64,000 bases of DNA from Tipula vernalis (GCA_958295665.1 OY282560.1:145506091-145570090), one strand, 5' to 3'; counted from the first letter of the stretch, positions 1 through 11,589 are shown. The notes: generated from the sequence alone by a model not told the origin. Numbers and translations: made by a program.

Positions 1-352
1 CATTTTTCTTTCAGCACGCATATCTTCTTTAAGCCATTGGTGTTCTTCAAAATCAGCGGTAGATTTCGGTGTGCATTCATTTCCTTTCTAGGCGCAGAAC
101 TCTGCAGAACTCTCTGCAGAAGAAAGACATCAAGATAATAACTAGGTTTAACTGGATTTTCTCCATCTTGGCTACATTGAATTTTATGTAATTCGTACAT
201 GCGCATAATATTTAAACCAGCCTCGAGATATTTTTTAGATGTTTTGGCCCGACAATAATGGCTTTCCATTGTTGGAAAGGATTTGATATGTTGTTTTATT
301 CTGTTGGTTACTTCTTCGTTAGTTTTTCCGTTGCGAATTCTGGTTGCGTTTT
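1..352 (-). pseudogene. 3' part of a split insect repeat-associated gene (DDE-like family)
   Basis: Read on the minus strand, 351 to about 145 encodes an open stretch containing NGKTNEEV, then RIKQHIKSFPTMESHYCRA, then KYLEAGLNIMRMYELHK. From memory this resembles the middle of a large, mostly unnamed insect protein family (often multi-copy, possibly transposase-derived) in which an IPxIESHY-type motif precedes a GGKSIxDLYxxY-type motif. After about 130 the frame is lost. A tail resembling DFEEHQWLKEDMRAERK is readable in another frame near position 1, after an in-frame stop, so the copy is broken. It continues to the left of the window. The 5' part of the same gene is at 4929-5554; the two are separated by a retrotransposon. 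No function is claimed beyond the family resemblance. Confidence 0.6.
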
Positions 353-480
353 CTTTATTTTAATTTTATTTTAAAAAAGAAAAATTTATTCGGAACCATA
401 AGCTCCAGTACAATTTTGACTAATAATAACAAAAAATACAATTTTCTCAAAAAATTAAATTATTAAAAGCACAAATAAAT

Positions 481-3300
481 TATTCAACTCTCTTCGACAT
501 AGAATTCAAAGGCTCGTCGCTTCCATAATTCGTTCGGTGAAAATCAATTTTCAAGAGTGTGCGAGTACGTAGATTTTTAATAGGAGCATACAATTTTAGG
601 TTCATTAACAAGTACGCACTCAAAATATTACCGTTAAGTAAATCGGAAATAAAAATAGCTCCAGCATGCTGACGACGAATTTCAAGTGGCTCAATTTTCA
701 AAGATTTACATCTATCTACATATGAAGGTAGATTCCTAACATTATCCCACTAAGGTAATCGACGGTCAAACTCCCCAGTTTTATATGCATAAAAAATGAG
801 AAAAGATTTTTGTATTGATTCAATTCTGCTTATGTGATCATTATAACGTGGAGACCATACGCATGATGCATATTCGAGCTGTTAGCGTACAAGAGATTGA
901 TACATGCAAACAAAAACTCTAGGATTATTAAACTCTTTCATACTACGTTTTAAAAATCCCAACATAGAATTGGCTTTGGCACACATCATGTCAAAATGAC
1001 GATTAAATGATAATGTAGAAGTGAATATAATTCCAAGATCCCTTATTTCGTTAACATGATTCAAAGTGTTATTTGCAATGTTGTAATTATAAATAAGATG
1101 CGAAGATGAACGTGTAAACGTCACCATTTTGCACTTAGCTACATTCAAATGTAATAAATTATTCTTACACCAAGAGCTTACCCCGTCTATATCCATTTGT
1201 AATTTAACTGCATCAGGTAGACTACGAATAGGAGAAAATATTTTTAGGTCATCAGCATATATTAGACATCGGGAAAATTTTATGCTTTTTGTGATATCAT
1301 TTACAAATAATATGAAAATAAGTGGACCAAGATGTGAGCCCTGATGTACTCAAGAATAAACATAAATTGGTTTAGAAAACTGTTGTTAATTGCTACAGAC
1401 TGTACCCGCCCAGTGAGGTACGACTCAAGCCATTTGATTAAATTATCATTAATTCCGAAGGATTTTAATTTTTGCAAAACAATGAAGTGATTGATTGAGT
1501 CAAACGCCTTACTGAAGTCGGTGTAAATGACATCCAGTTGAGCATTAGTCTCAATCACCTCCGTGGCATATTTCGTAAACTCCACTAAATTTGACACAGT
1601 AGAACGTCCACGGAAAAAACCATGTTGCTCATCTACAATAAACTACTTTAGTCCAAAAAACATATAATCACACACAATTGACTTAAATAATTTAGGAATG
1701 GCTGACAATAACGAAATACCCCTATAGTTAGAAACATCACTCCTATTACCAGATTTAAATATCGGTACAATATGAGACGATTTCCAGGCAACCGGAAAAT
1801 ACCTTTTAAAAGTGAATCATTAAATAAATTTGACAAAGGCAGAGCCATTTCATTACTCAAGTTTTTAAGAAAGTATGAAGGAATACCATCTGGGTCACAT
1901 CCACCCTTAAACAAATGGAGGGATTTAACGATATCCTCTGGAGATGTGTGAGGTGTGTTCAAACAAGAGTTGGTACAACTACCTTCTACACTAACATATT
2001 TGTCATTATCAATATCAGTCCGACTATATATATTTTGAAAAAATGAAGCAAATAAGTCAGAAATATCCCCAGAATTATTACTAGTAACATCATTGAACCG
2101 CATAGTTGATGGAAATCCAAAAGTTTTCCTTTTGGAGTCAACGAAATTCCAAAATGATTTTGGATTTGAAGTCATATTATTTTGAGCCTTAATAATAAAA
2201 TTTTTATAAGCAATATAATGCAAATCGTCAAAATGTTTCGATAAAATTATAAATGCTAATCTGTCGTCAGCGTTTCCGGATAACTTCCATCTTCGATATA
2301 ATTTTTTCTTACGATTACGTAGGTTTATTAGATCGTTGTTAAACCACGGAGGATTATTACGATTAACTTTTTTATTAGAAACCGGTACAAATCTGTCGAA
2401 GCCAATGAATAAATTGTCATAGAAAATTTGCACGTCACGGTCAATATCAACCAACGAAAAACACGAATCCCACTCTACTGATTTGAAATAAGAAATCAGA
2501 CCATCAATATCAGCACGCCTAAAATCATAAGATTTAATAGAATTACAATTATTAGTATTAAAATTAGACACCAAAAACTCTGATACGTTTAAATTGATTT
2601 CCATAGATTTGTGGTTGACATCGTTGATGATAAACGGAACTGGTGCCAACTTTATCATAAAAAGATTGGCAGAGTTAGCAGAGTTAAAAAACAAGTCCAG
2701 AAATTTACCATTATAGTTAGAAACGTTATTTATCTGAACGAGACCAAATGACAAAATGGAATCAATACATATTGATTCAGCCTTCGACTTAACATTGTAC
2801 GGAATGACGCAGTTTACGTCGTCATCTACCAGCCATTCAACCTTTGGCAAGTTGAAATCGCCAACTATCAGCACGTTGTCAACTAAGTTGAGTTTATAAA
2901 TTATTTTATACAAACAGTTTGTATATGTCGTATAAACTTCAGATGAAGACCTCGGTGGAATGTAAAGTCCAATAATGAAAATATTTTTCTTAAATATTTT
3001 AACTTGATGCATAAAAGTTCAATTGTTGGATCACTGTCAACTGCCACACTTACAATAGATGAATGAACTGCCAACAATACACCTCCTCCACTTGATTTGA
3101 CACTAGATAGTGCCGAGCGGTCACACCTGTATACAATATAGTCTGTCGGAAAATACTCAGAACTATATATATTCGGATTTAAATTGGTCTCTACAATCAC
3201 GTAAACGGGATACATAGAAGCAACGACAAAGCGATAGAACTCAGCGGATTTAGAGGCAATACCGCGAACATTTTGAAAATATTTAAATTGTTTCTTAAAT
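481..3300 (-). pseudogene. ORF2 of the CR1-like element: endonuclease plus reverse transcriptase
   Basis: Fragments in shifting frames cover the expected domain order. The endonuclease starts near 3300 with an NVRGIASK segment, has ETNL in place of the ETWL motif (about 3190), VGDFNLPKVEW (about 2850) and a weak final histidine motif (about 2610). A linker with PPWFNNDLINLRNRKKKLYR follows. The RT begins near 1900 (GGCDPDGIPSYFLK), shows DFSKAFDSINH near 1510, a damaged VHQGSHLGPLIFILF near 1330 and the catalytic YADD at about 1250. The carboxyl end (881-481) carries a conserved tail with RRQHAGAIFISDLLNG and HRTNYG. At least three frameshifts separate these parts. Confidence 0.75.
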
Positions 3301-3381
3301 CAATACTATTAGGTGTTGATATGTTTGTGCTTAAGGCACTCGTTAAGGGAGCCGCCGACCTCCCCGAAAATTTCTTCTATT

Positions 3382-3633
3382 TTAATTGAAGTTGAATTCC
3401 TTGATAAGCACATGTTCCGGCCATAAATCAGCATTCATAATAATCTCAAAGGATTCAAGTGGCACACTTATTTTATACGAAATATAAGGCGCTCCTACTC
3501 CATTCTGCGAATCTTTATTGATCCGTACACAAGTAGCATCCGAAATTTGAAGATTATTTTTCACAAACTCAGTGAATTCACTGTCAGTAAAACGTGGTGG
3601 AATAACTTCAATAGATGTTATGGGTGTATGCAT
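3382..3633 (-). pseudogene. ORF1 C-terminal remnant of the CR1-like element
   Basis: An open stretch of 83 residues with the pattern ITSIEVIPPRFTDSEFTEFV and, at its end, a WPEHVLIKEF motif. From memory this resembles the RRM-like C-terminal half of ORF1 proteins in insect CR1-like elements, where a WPEGVLVxxF motif ends the domain. It lies immediately upstream of ORF2, in the same orientation. The apparent ATG at 3633 is accidental: it sits at the edge of the mariner, which split the original frame. The similar fossil at 18820-20610 carries the matching N-terminal zinc domain. Confidence 0.55.
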
Positions 3634-3635
3634 TA

Positions 3636-4885
3636 AAAACCGGAATTTGATACTAGATGTCCTTACTTGTTTATGCGTTATAGTACATCATGGACATATA
3701 TGTCATTTGAAAGCCTTATTCAATACCTGTCAAAATCAGCTAAAAGTTTTTGTTTTGATTGTGCACATCCAACCGATTTCAACGATGAAAAATTTATCAA
3801 ATTTGCGAAAAAAATAGCATTTGCGGGAAGTTTGGTTGAGTCACTTTTTCGCAAACAAAACTGCAGCTGAAAGTCATCGTTTGCTCGTGGATTTGTATGG
3901 TGAGCATGCTCTTGCAAAAACACAGTGCTTTGAGTGGTTTAGTCGCTTCAAAAGTGGTGATTTTGACATCAAGGCAAAGAGCGTCCTGGTCAGCCGAAAA
4001 AGTTTGAGGATGAAGAATTGGAGGCATTACTCGATCAAGATTCATGTCAAACGCAAGAAGAACTTGCAGAATCATTGGGGTTGATCAAGAAACAATTTTT
4101 AGACGTTTGAAAGCCTTGGGATTCATCCAAAAGATGGGAAATTGGGTGCCATACGAGTTGAAGCCAAAAGACGTGGAAAGACGATTTTGCATGTCCGAAA
4201 TGCTGCTCGAGCGCCACAAAAAGAAGTCGTTTATGCATCGTATTGTCACTGGCGATGAAAAATGGATCCATTCCGATAATCCCAAGCGTAAAAAAGCGTA
4301 TGTCAAGAAAGGCGAGGCCGGCCCATCGACACCAAAGCCGAATATTCACGGGGCCAAGGTCATGCTGTGCATTTGGTGGGACCAGCTAGGTGTGATCCAC
4401 TATGAGCTGTTGCCAAGTGGCCAAACCATCAATGCCCAACTCTATCGTCAACAATTGATCCGATTGAAGCAGAAAATCTAGGCAGAGCGGCCAACGTATG
4501 CGACCAGACACGAGTCAATCACTTTCCACCACGATAACGCTCGGCCACACATTGCGGCGCCGGTTAAAAATTACCTGGAGAACAACGGATGGGAAATTCT
4601 GCCTCATCCGCCTTATAGCCCAGACCTTGCTCCTTCCGACTACCACCTATTTCGATCCATGCAGAATGCCCTATCAGGAATACGCTTCACTTCAGTTCAA
4701 GGTATCGAAAGTTGGCTCGATTCGTTTTTGGCCGCCAAGCCGGCGCAGTTTTTCTGGGATGGAATCCATAAATTGCCAGAAAGATGGGAAAAAGTAGTGG
4801 GTAGCGATGGGCAATACTTTGAATAAAAAGTCTTGTAACATTTTTCCATAATAAAGGCTCAAATTTCATAAAAAATTCCGGTTTT
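3636..4885 (+). mobile_element. mariner element (mauritiana-type) with inverted ends and TA duplication
   Basis: The left end AAAACCGGAATTTG (3636) and the right end AAATTCCGGTTTT (to 4885) are inverted repeats of at least 13 bases. Each is flanked by TA (3634-3635 and 4886-4887), the duplication expected of the Tc1/mariner superfamily. The 1250-bp length is normal for a full-length mariner. It contains one transposase pseudogene on the plus strand and lies in the opposite orientation inside the CR1-like element, so it arrived after it. Confidence 0.93.
3785..4826 (+). pseudogene. mariner transposase (DD34D), inactivated
   Basis: Full-length mariner transposase in pieces. The N-terminal helix-turn-helix includes TAAESHRLLVDLYGEHAL and WFSRFKSGDFDIK. 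The WVPYEL linker motif is at about 4145, the first catalytic Asp is in TGDEKWI (about 4250), the second in HHDNARPH (about 4530), the third in SPDLAPSDYHLF (about 4630). Thirty-four residues separate the last two, which fits the DD34D class, and the overall wording is closest to the Mos1-like mauritiana group. Damage: a TAG shortly after the start (about 3818), a frameshift near 3985, and a TAG plus shift near 4479. It normally binds its own inverted ends and cuts and pastes into TA. Confidence 0.92.
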
Positions 4886-4928
4886 TAATGCATGCATATA
4901 TTACTACCGGTACCAATTATGACATCAA

Positions 4929-5554
4929 GTTTTTACACTGGATGACTCCAGTAGAAACCTTTTTATTGTGCTCGTCATAAACAAATTTTTGTGAAACATC
5001 GTTCCTAAAAAATAGGGGTTTTCATACGCGAGTCACTTCTCCCTTAATTTCCAAATAGTAACAACGCTTTTTTTCTTCGATTTGGTGTTGGTTGTGACGG
5101 ACCTAAAATTTCACTTTCGCCTGTATATTTGAAAATAAAGTCATATTTGCGGTAACGATCTAACGTATAATAATGCTTGAAAATTATTTCCCGCTCAACT
5201 TCACTAATTTTTCGGAGCACTTAAATTTACAGTTTAGTTTTGACAGTTTTTTTGGTTTTAATTTTTTTTTTTTTGTGTAAGTTTTCCCTTTGAATTGATA
5301 TATTCCTCTCCTCTTTGCCTTTTCGATAGCTGCTGACGTACTTTCCAATTTTCATAATTCCGTCTTCTTCTGCGTTTTCGACCTTCATCTTCATAGATTT
5401 GACTATCAGGCACTATAATTCCATTTTCGTCTACAAATATAGGAACAATTTCTGTTGCTTCTGTTATTGGTATATTCTGTAGGATTTCTTCATTAACTAT
5501 TTCGATCATTCCGTCGCTAGCACATTGACCCAAAACAACATACTCTGAATCCAT
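4929..5554 (-). pseudogene. 5' part of the same split gene
   Basis: The ATG at 5554 opens an acidic N-terminus (about residues 1-58) followed by an arginine block and a basic segment with NYENWKVRQQLSKRQRGEEY and INSKGK. This resembles the W-K...R..G..Y...KGK start of the insect family described for 1-352. The frame stops in a 13-base A run (T run at 5262-5274 on plus); one extra base would carry it into a cysteine motif CKFKCSEK and EREIIFKHYYTLDRYRKYDF. A second shift near 5065 and a stop replacing the residue after EVTRV (about 5025) follow, then KFVYDEHNKKVSTGVIQ. Two shifts and a stop indicate a pseudogene, although the A-run shift could be a sequencing error. The gene is cut at 4929 by the retrotransposon. 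Confidence 0.6.
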
Positions 5555-5559
5555 TATGC

Positions 5560-6835
5560 TAAAAGCAATTATATAAATAACATTAATATTTCAAATTAAT
5601 TAGGTTTTTATGTAGCAGTATACGAGTATTATAGTAATTTTTTGTTGTCTTCTTACACAAAACACAACCTTATTCCACAAGTTTTAATCAATAACTGATT
5701 CATTGCACATTAAAAATAAAGGGGAAACCCCTATTTCAAAACGGTTTTTTGATAAAAAAAAAGTTCTATTTGCAAAGACAGAAAATATTTTTGAACAGGT
5801 GTTCAAATAAAATTCCATTTTTTGGAAAAAGGTTCTATTTGTGCAGTTAGAACTTTCTTGAATTAATTAATGTTCATAATGAATTTAAATAGAACTTGTC
5901 TATCTTGTTATCTCTGAAACTATAGGAAAAATCAAAATTTGATCAACGGTTTTGGAAAATACTACTACGGAAAAGTCAAAATTGATATCAACCTCAAAAA
6001 TTACAAAAATGTCACATAGAACCTTTTCATTCTTAGGTCGCGATGTGTCGACAATATAGGGAAAACCAAAGTGTTTTGTTGTTGCTTGTATTGATTCGAA
6101 AAAATTATCCTACGTAAAATTTGTTGTTCTCACGTTGCTTAAGGGAGACGTACTTTTCACGCTTTTCATAGGAAAACAAAATTTTGTTGGCCAAATTTCT
6201 TTTTTTTTACTCCGGCACTGATTGAGACTGTTAAGACCGTCTTAGCTCAGACCCATTTGGTAATTTTTTTATTTTTGAAGACGAAAGTCTTAATCGGTAT
6301 TCTGGCGATGGTTTAAAATGATGTACTAAAATCTCTCCAAAGATTGTATTGTGTAAACGTATCATGGTACTTTCTGAGATTTTTGAAATATATTTGTGTT
6401 TGGTTTTGCTTTATTTCATTACAGTAAATTTATTAAATTTTCATCCTTTATTCTTATAAATCCCATTTTAATTTTTTTTATGTATTCTGTCCATTTCCTT
6501 TTTTTTATATACATATGTATGTATATATTCTGTTTGTACACTGCAAATTCGAAAACCCAGTAAACTGATTTAGTCAAAATATTGTATTCCCTACTCCCCA
6601 CGCAATTAAGTATCGCATCTATTAATTTTTCCAGTTTTCTTGTCGGTCACATGTTTTCTAAAATATTTTAATCAAAGCAAACGCTTGCGTTTCAATTTGT
6701 TTCTATATAACAGTAAACAAAACTGCAATTGAGATTGTATTGGGAACTTTTGCACGAGATGCACAACCCAGTGCATGATATAAAAATTTTATTGAAAATT
6801 ACATGAAATGTGTTCTCGCCGATCCCTCTTGCAAA
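5560..6835. other. intergenic, nothing recognised
   Basis: AT-rich sequence with repeated short phrases such as GTTCTATTTG (5763-5840) and aaaagtcaaaattgat. No coding motif was recognised on either strand. Confidence 0.5.
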
Positions 6836-6837
6836 TG

Positions 6838-7040
6838 TTAGTGAGTTAGAGGCAACGAGAATAGTGCGATTACTCCAAGAACGAGATAGGTATGTCGCTA
6901 ATCTGGTATAGGAACCAACCAATCGACGGTCTTCTGTTGTGTATTTGCACGTTATCGGGACGTGGCAACAATCAGCGGAGACCAGCATCTGGGCGAAAAC
7001 GTAAAACTTCTGTATTACGACCTTCTGTTATTCGATCTCA
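6838..7040 (+). pseudogene. possible Tc1-like transposase N-terminal scrap
   Basis: The plus strand can be read as EATRIVRLLQERDRYVANL (from 6849), and in another frame as GRGNNQRRPASGRKRKTS (6957-7010). This order resembles the paired helix-turn-helix of insect Tc1-like transposases, where a QRRPGSGRPRKT segment links the two halves. Two frame changes are needed and no catalytic motif follows. It could equally be a chance resemblance in a short GC-richer patch. Confidence 0.38.
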
Positions 7041-7089
7041 GAAACCGATTTGTCACGTGATTGGCACTTACATAGGTACGGGGTATTAG

Positions 7090-8395
7090 TATTTCAAAAG
7101 AGACCTTGAACAATTCCATATTCATTCACAAAAAGTTATTCCAATTTGTAAACATACTTGAATGACTTGTCAAAAATTAGAAGTAAACTAAATTATTAGG
7201 CTATATCAATTATACCACATCTAGGTAAGCTTTTAACTTAATCGAGTTAATGTTTTTACCAAACAATACATAATTTCAATGTCATCACATATAGTAGACC
7301 AAATTATCAAAATTATGGTCAATATTGATTTTAAATTCACGTCTCATAAAAACACTTAAGTATTTTTTTGTACATACATAAATATGTACATAAATTGCTT
7401 CTTAAAATTATTTACGCAATATATATGTACGTGCTAAACGCGATCTTCCATTTAATATGTACGCCAAATATAGTCAATAAGCAAACAAAATCATCACCGA
7501 TCATCAAATTTATTGTCAATATTATTTTGATTCTTAATTCACATCATGTCACTCTTAGGCAAATATTTTCTTGAATATATTATGTTTACAAATCGATTGA
7601 TAGTTTAGATCTCGCTTCATAACCACAATTGTTTATGCAAATATTGATTTTTTTTTTTTTTTTGGTAGACATTGGGATGCTACGTGATTTTAGATTCTAT
7701 TTGTCTTGTGTATACATGATTTAAAAAAAAACACGATAAACAGATTTTCTTATTATTTTGATTGGTGTGATTCTTATGCAAATCCCATTTCTGTAAACTG
7801 TAAAGCTAAATGTCAGTATGTATAAATACATTGTTGCGTGCGCGCGAATCTAAAATAAATAAACGGTTGATGTTTAAACAGAGATCATGCTTCTGTTCTT
7901 ACCATCTCCTAGTAATCTGACATATTATTATGTCGTTCAGTATATTTTTATGTAAATTCGTAACTTTTTCTGTAATTTTCAGAATAATTAAATCATTTTA
8001 ACATTTATCATGTTAATGCTTTAAAAAATCCTGTACGAATAATAGTACTGGAATTACCATAACGACACTGCACCTTCATCAAATATTTTTTATTTTTTCA
8101 CTACTTACTTATAAGAAGTCCGGTATTTCACTGGACATTTTTGTTTTTAAAAGAAGCCCTAGACATGTTCGTCGAAGATGAAATTTACTAATCTATTTTC
8201 GAGCATTTACAGTAAATTCATAGTATTGTAATTTTTATTTTGAATTATTTAAAATGTTGATGCCAATTAGCGTGTGTACACCTACCTGTACCTACACACC
8301 GCCACACACCATTCCTCGTTTGATATCTCCTTGCCTTTAAACTGCTTTGGAGTGCGGATAGTTGTGTTGTATCGTTTTCAACCAAAATCGCCAAA
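7090..8395. other. AT-rich intergenic, nothing recognised
   Basis: Scattered TATATGTACATA-like motifs and homopolymer runs; no coding or RNA motif recognised. The only GC-richer patch is 8270-8345 (tacctacacaccgcc). Confidence 0.5.
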
Positions 8396-8400
8396 ACCTG

Positions 8401-9091
8401 AATTTCAACATACATATATGAATATCGTTTAAGTAAATCGTTTTCATTTTCTTGTAATAATTGATTTATTTAAACCAAAATATTAAAAAAAATTCATATC
8501 AACAGCATTCTGGTCAAATTGAAATAAAAGCTTACTACGATTCGTTTGGTCATTAAGTCAATATACATTACATAGATGGCAGTGATGGCCGTAAAAATTT
8601 GGAAAAATCGTACCAAAAATTACCACCCGGGGAAATTTCAAGTTCAAAAATTGTAGGAAAAGCAAAACAAATACAAAAAATATAGGCACCTGTGATAATT
8701 TTGTGATTAAATAATTTTTTTTCGTATTTTTCTGTAAATATTTTAGACATCTTACGTACACTAGTAAAACTAAAGATAAATTTAGCAAGTATTATTTTAA
8801 TTTGTCAGAGCCAACTTTGATGTATTTTTCAAAATGAAAGTTCGAAAAATATATTTTAGAAATATTAGTTTTAATATTTCTGATTTACTTAATGCCAATA
8901 TGGCCTTCTTGTATATTGTTCTTAAAGATATGTAGAAAACTTTTATATAAACATTTTATAATATTTTTGCTTTTTTCATTGAAAAACTTGAAGCTAAAAA
9001 ACACCATTTTTACTATGGATTCCTATGGAAATCAGTGAAAAGTTATACCACTAAAAAAGCTTGTAAAAAATACGTCACTAAGATTATGGCT
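8401..9091. repeat. dispersed ~690-bp repeat, copy 1
   Basis: This block is repeated in the same orientation at 42951-43640, about 34.5 kb away, with only scattered substitutions and small indels. Both copies begin AATTTCAACATACAT and end GATTATGGCT. A 76-codon minus-strand reading frame is open in both copies but has no recognisable motif and is probably accidental. No inverted ends or target duplication were seen, so the repeat class is unknown. Confidence 0.85.
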
Positions 9092-9114
9092 CTATACTCT
9101 AGAAGGCTCTGGTA
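9082..9114 (+). repeat. inverted partner of 11199-11228
   Basis: The sequence GATTATGGCTCTATACTCTA followed by gaaggctctg occurs here and, inverted with one change, at 11199-11228. The first part overlaps the end of the 690-bp repeat, so this copy of that repeat is slightly longer than the one at 43.6 kb. Confidence 0.7.
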
Positions 9115-9270
9115 AAACACGTTATGAAAATAAAATAATTTCAAAGTAAACCATAAATTTCAATATTATAAATAACTTAACCCTAAATGTAACATTTCCA
9201 AAATATACATACATAGTATATAGTCGTTAGGTACAAGGTATAAAATTAAAAAGGTATTATCATTCTTAGG

Positions 9271-9720
9271 TTAATTCCACTTCCATCTCATATGCTCTTT
9301 ACAAAATACTCTGGCATAATATAGTTCGATATCGGCAATATATTGACAAATATATTTTTCATCGTAGTGGGTTGGAAATATGAAAATTTGTTTCGATAAC
9401 GAAACAACAAAAACGCAAATTTTTGTATTTGTTACCCTCATCTGTAACTGGCATTGTTGATAATATTTATGTTTTTTATCTAATGCTCCATTGCTGATGG
9501 AGTTTAAACTTTTCAAATTGCCATCTTTCCTTATCGAGTGGGGGTATTTTATCTCAATAACTTTCGCTCCATCGCCTGTGCTACCATCAGGTGAAGCATC
9601 AATACAATTTTGTTGTTTGCCAATACAAAGTCCAATTGTATTGATTTTGGCTCCAGTCTTTTGTTGAAGTAATGAAATTAAACAGTTTATGTCGAAATTA
9701 TTATTATTCGAAGGTTATTG
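9271..9720 (-). pseudogene. YqaJ-type viral recombinase/exonuclease domain fragment
   Basis: A minus-strand frame is open from about 9720 to 9271 (about 150 codons). In order it shows GLCIG, then DASPDGSTGDG (about 9600), then KVIEIKYPHS (about 9560), then HKYYQQCQLQMRVTNTKICV (about 9470) and a FPTHYDEKYI segment. ASPDG followed by an E-x-K pair and then a KYYxQxQxQM helix is the pattern of the YqaJ/lambda-exonuclease fold, which digests or processes DNA ends. Metazoan genomes carry many such domains in unnamed, probably transposon-derived genes. No start is visible and the N-terminal domain is missing; an acidic stretch in another frame at 9780-9950 may be an upstream exon. It could be an exon of a spliced gene rather than a pseudogene. 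Confidence 0.62.
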
Positions 9721-11195
9721 TCGAAGTGACACAAAGGTTATAATTCGATGCTTAACACAGCTTAATGTGTAAAGTTTCCCTCTAAATTGACCTCCATTTC
9801 ACCCTGAATATTGGAATCTTCATTTTCCATGTCCAAATCATTTGACTGGTTGACATTGCTCTGTTGGCCCTCAATTTTCCGCTATTCATTAATCATTCGG
9901 ATGTCGTAAAGCATCCTGTTTAAATCCTTTGTCTTCCAAGTGTTAAACCTAAAATTTGTCAGTTTTTGCAACTTATTTAATTAAATTCTGTGTTTTAATT
10001 GGTTACTTTTTTAATTTGTCATCAAATTAACTTTGCATAAGAGCTGCCTTATTCCCATGAGTTTTTGCCCCGGTAATCTTCAGCGCGTTGCTTCAGCGCA
10101 AAAATTGTGTCTGTTTTCGTATCTAATTTTATTAAAGAAAAACATTCATATTAATATTAATATTCATTTAATTTAATTCCTTATTTATTACGAAATGTAC
10201 ATTAATTACTTGTTGGCAAATTATCCATTTTAAAATAATTTAATTTTCATTTTTATTAATTTTAGGCTGAAATAAAGTTATTTCTCGTAGTGTTTTTTTT
10301 TTTAACATTTCTTAACCCAAGAAGTACACATGCGCTACCATTTTAGTACTATGCCAATCTCTACCAAGTTTAGTGGGACATCATCACATGTAATTATTTA
10401 AATGTTTCCTCAAAAACCATTACAAAAAACATAAAATGGTAAAATAGGTAAACACCGAAAAGATTATTTCGAAATTCTATTATGACAATAAGCAGAAAAT
10501 TGATGACCTCATAATTTTAATTTATGGTTTCTATGTACATAAATGCGTGAATATAATTAACCGTATAATACTGACAGTATAAACGCAGGCTATATACATA
10601 TAATCACCATGACAATATAGCCGACTGGCCGTCTTATTATACAAACATGTTTCTTAATCATTTTCGGGCTATTCATGATTTTATTTCATTTACAGCTATT
10701 AAAAGCTAAATAAAATCTGGTTTTTGCTACTACCATTTTGCGCTATTTCAGAATAATTTTTAATTTTACAAAATTTGAAAAATACAGCATCCAACAAAGA
10801 ACAAAAAAAAATTAAAAATCAAAATCATAAAAAAATTTATGTATATCCTTTTTTTATGTTAAACAACTAGAATTGTACGTAAGATTTTTTTCTGTTTTCT
10901 TAAATGTGTTGCTTGAAAGATTTTTGGGGGGGGAGATTGACTATATAAAAGTGATGGAGGAATAATGTTTTTATCATGAGCTTTTATTATGTTGATAATT
11001 TTGCCTACAGTTTTGTGTGTGTCAAGAATTTACATGTTTAAGTTTGGTTTTTGCTTCATACGTTTCCGTTGGTATAATGGCACATAAATGATGAAGACAC
11101 AGCACATTGTTATTATGTAGAGCTAATGATTAAATAGGATTCCAACAGGTTTTATTTGCAATTTAATCTTTGTAATTTATTTAAAGGGCGAATAA
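9721..11195. other. intergenic; possible upstream exon then nothing recognised
   Basis: On the minus strand 9950-9780 can be read as TWKTKDLNRMLYDIR and, after one stop, MENEDSNIQGEMEVNLEGN, with an AG acceptor-like site just before it. This may belong with the YqaJ fragment but is unproven. From 9960 to 11195 the DNA is AT-rich without a recognised feature. Confidence 0.35.
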
Positions 11196-11198
11196 TAT

Positions 11199-11228
11199 CA
11201 GAGCCTTCTAGAGTATAGTGCCATAATC
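11199..11228 (-). repeat. inverted copy of 9082-9114 motif
   Basis: CAGAGCCTTCTAGAGTATAG followed by tgccataatc is the reverse complement of the motif at 9082-9114 with one difference. Confidence 0.7.
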
Positions 11229-11260
11229 ATATGTCATAATTTAGTTTAATTTGTTGTTGG

Positions 11261-11585
11261 TTGCAACAAGACGGTGCCACATGTCACACAATTCGTGAAA
11301 CACTCGACTTACTGGCAACTAAGTTCGATGGTCGCATAACTTTAAGAAATTATAATGTCGATTGGCCACCAAGATCATGCAATTTGACACCGTTAGATTA
11401 TTTTCTTGGGGGTTTTTTTAAAAGTAAAGTGTATAGCAATAATTCACAAACAATTTAAGATCTTAAGAGGCCATTGAACTGCTTTGGAAAAAGTCATCGA
11501 AAATTTTGATGTTCCCACATTTATCTTTACTCCATGGGGAATTGTTGCATGCTTCTTGAATATAATGCGTTGTATAAAGGGATTT
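11261..11585 (+). pseudogene. mariner-like transposase C-terminal fragment, DD41D type
   Basis: The plus strand encodes QQDGATCHTIRETLDLL (second catalytic Asp, in QQDGATCH) and then DWPPRSCNLTPLDYFLGG (third Asp, in TPLDYF). Forty-one residues separate the two aspartates, the spacing of the DD41D (rosa-like) lineage within the IS630/Tc1/mariner superfamily. The frame ends at a stop near 11458, after which NFDVPTFIF-like residues continue in another frame. The N-terminal DNA-binding domain and first catalytic Asp are absent, and no inverted ends were found. Confidence 0.72.
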
Positions 11586-11589
11586 AATA

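Larger units (their letters stand above)
353..4928 (-). mobile_element. CR1-like non-LTR retrotransposon, interrupted by a mariner
   Basis: On the minus strand the element has an ORF1 remnant, then an ORF2 remnant with endonuclease and reverse transcriptase, and ends in an A-rich tail with a TAAAA-like pattern (353-375). The flanks suggest a short target duplication: GTTTT occurs at 348-352 and at 4929-4933, and removing 353-4933 joins the two gene halves in frame. Without the 1.25-kb mariner the element is about 3.3 kb, so it is probably 5' truncated in ORF1. Several frameshifts show it is dead. The clade call (CR1/Jockey superfamily) rests on the RT and C-terminal motifs, not on a tree. Confidence 0.75.

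Noticed and set aside
5258..5554. Small independent 98-residue protein
   Set aside because: Sequence after the A run continues the same conserved family in another frame, so it is the broken start of a longer gene.
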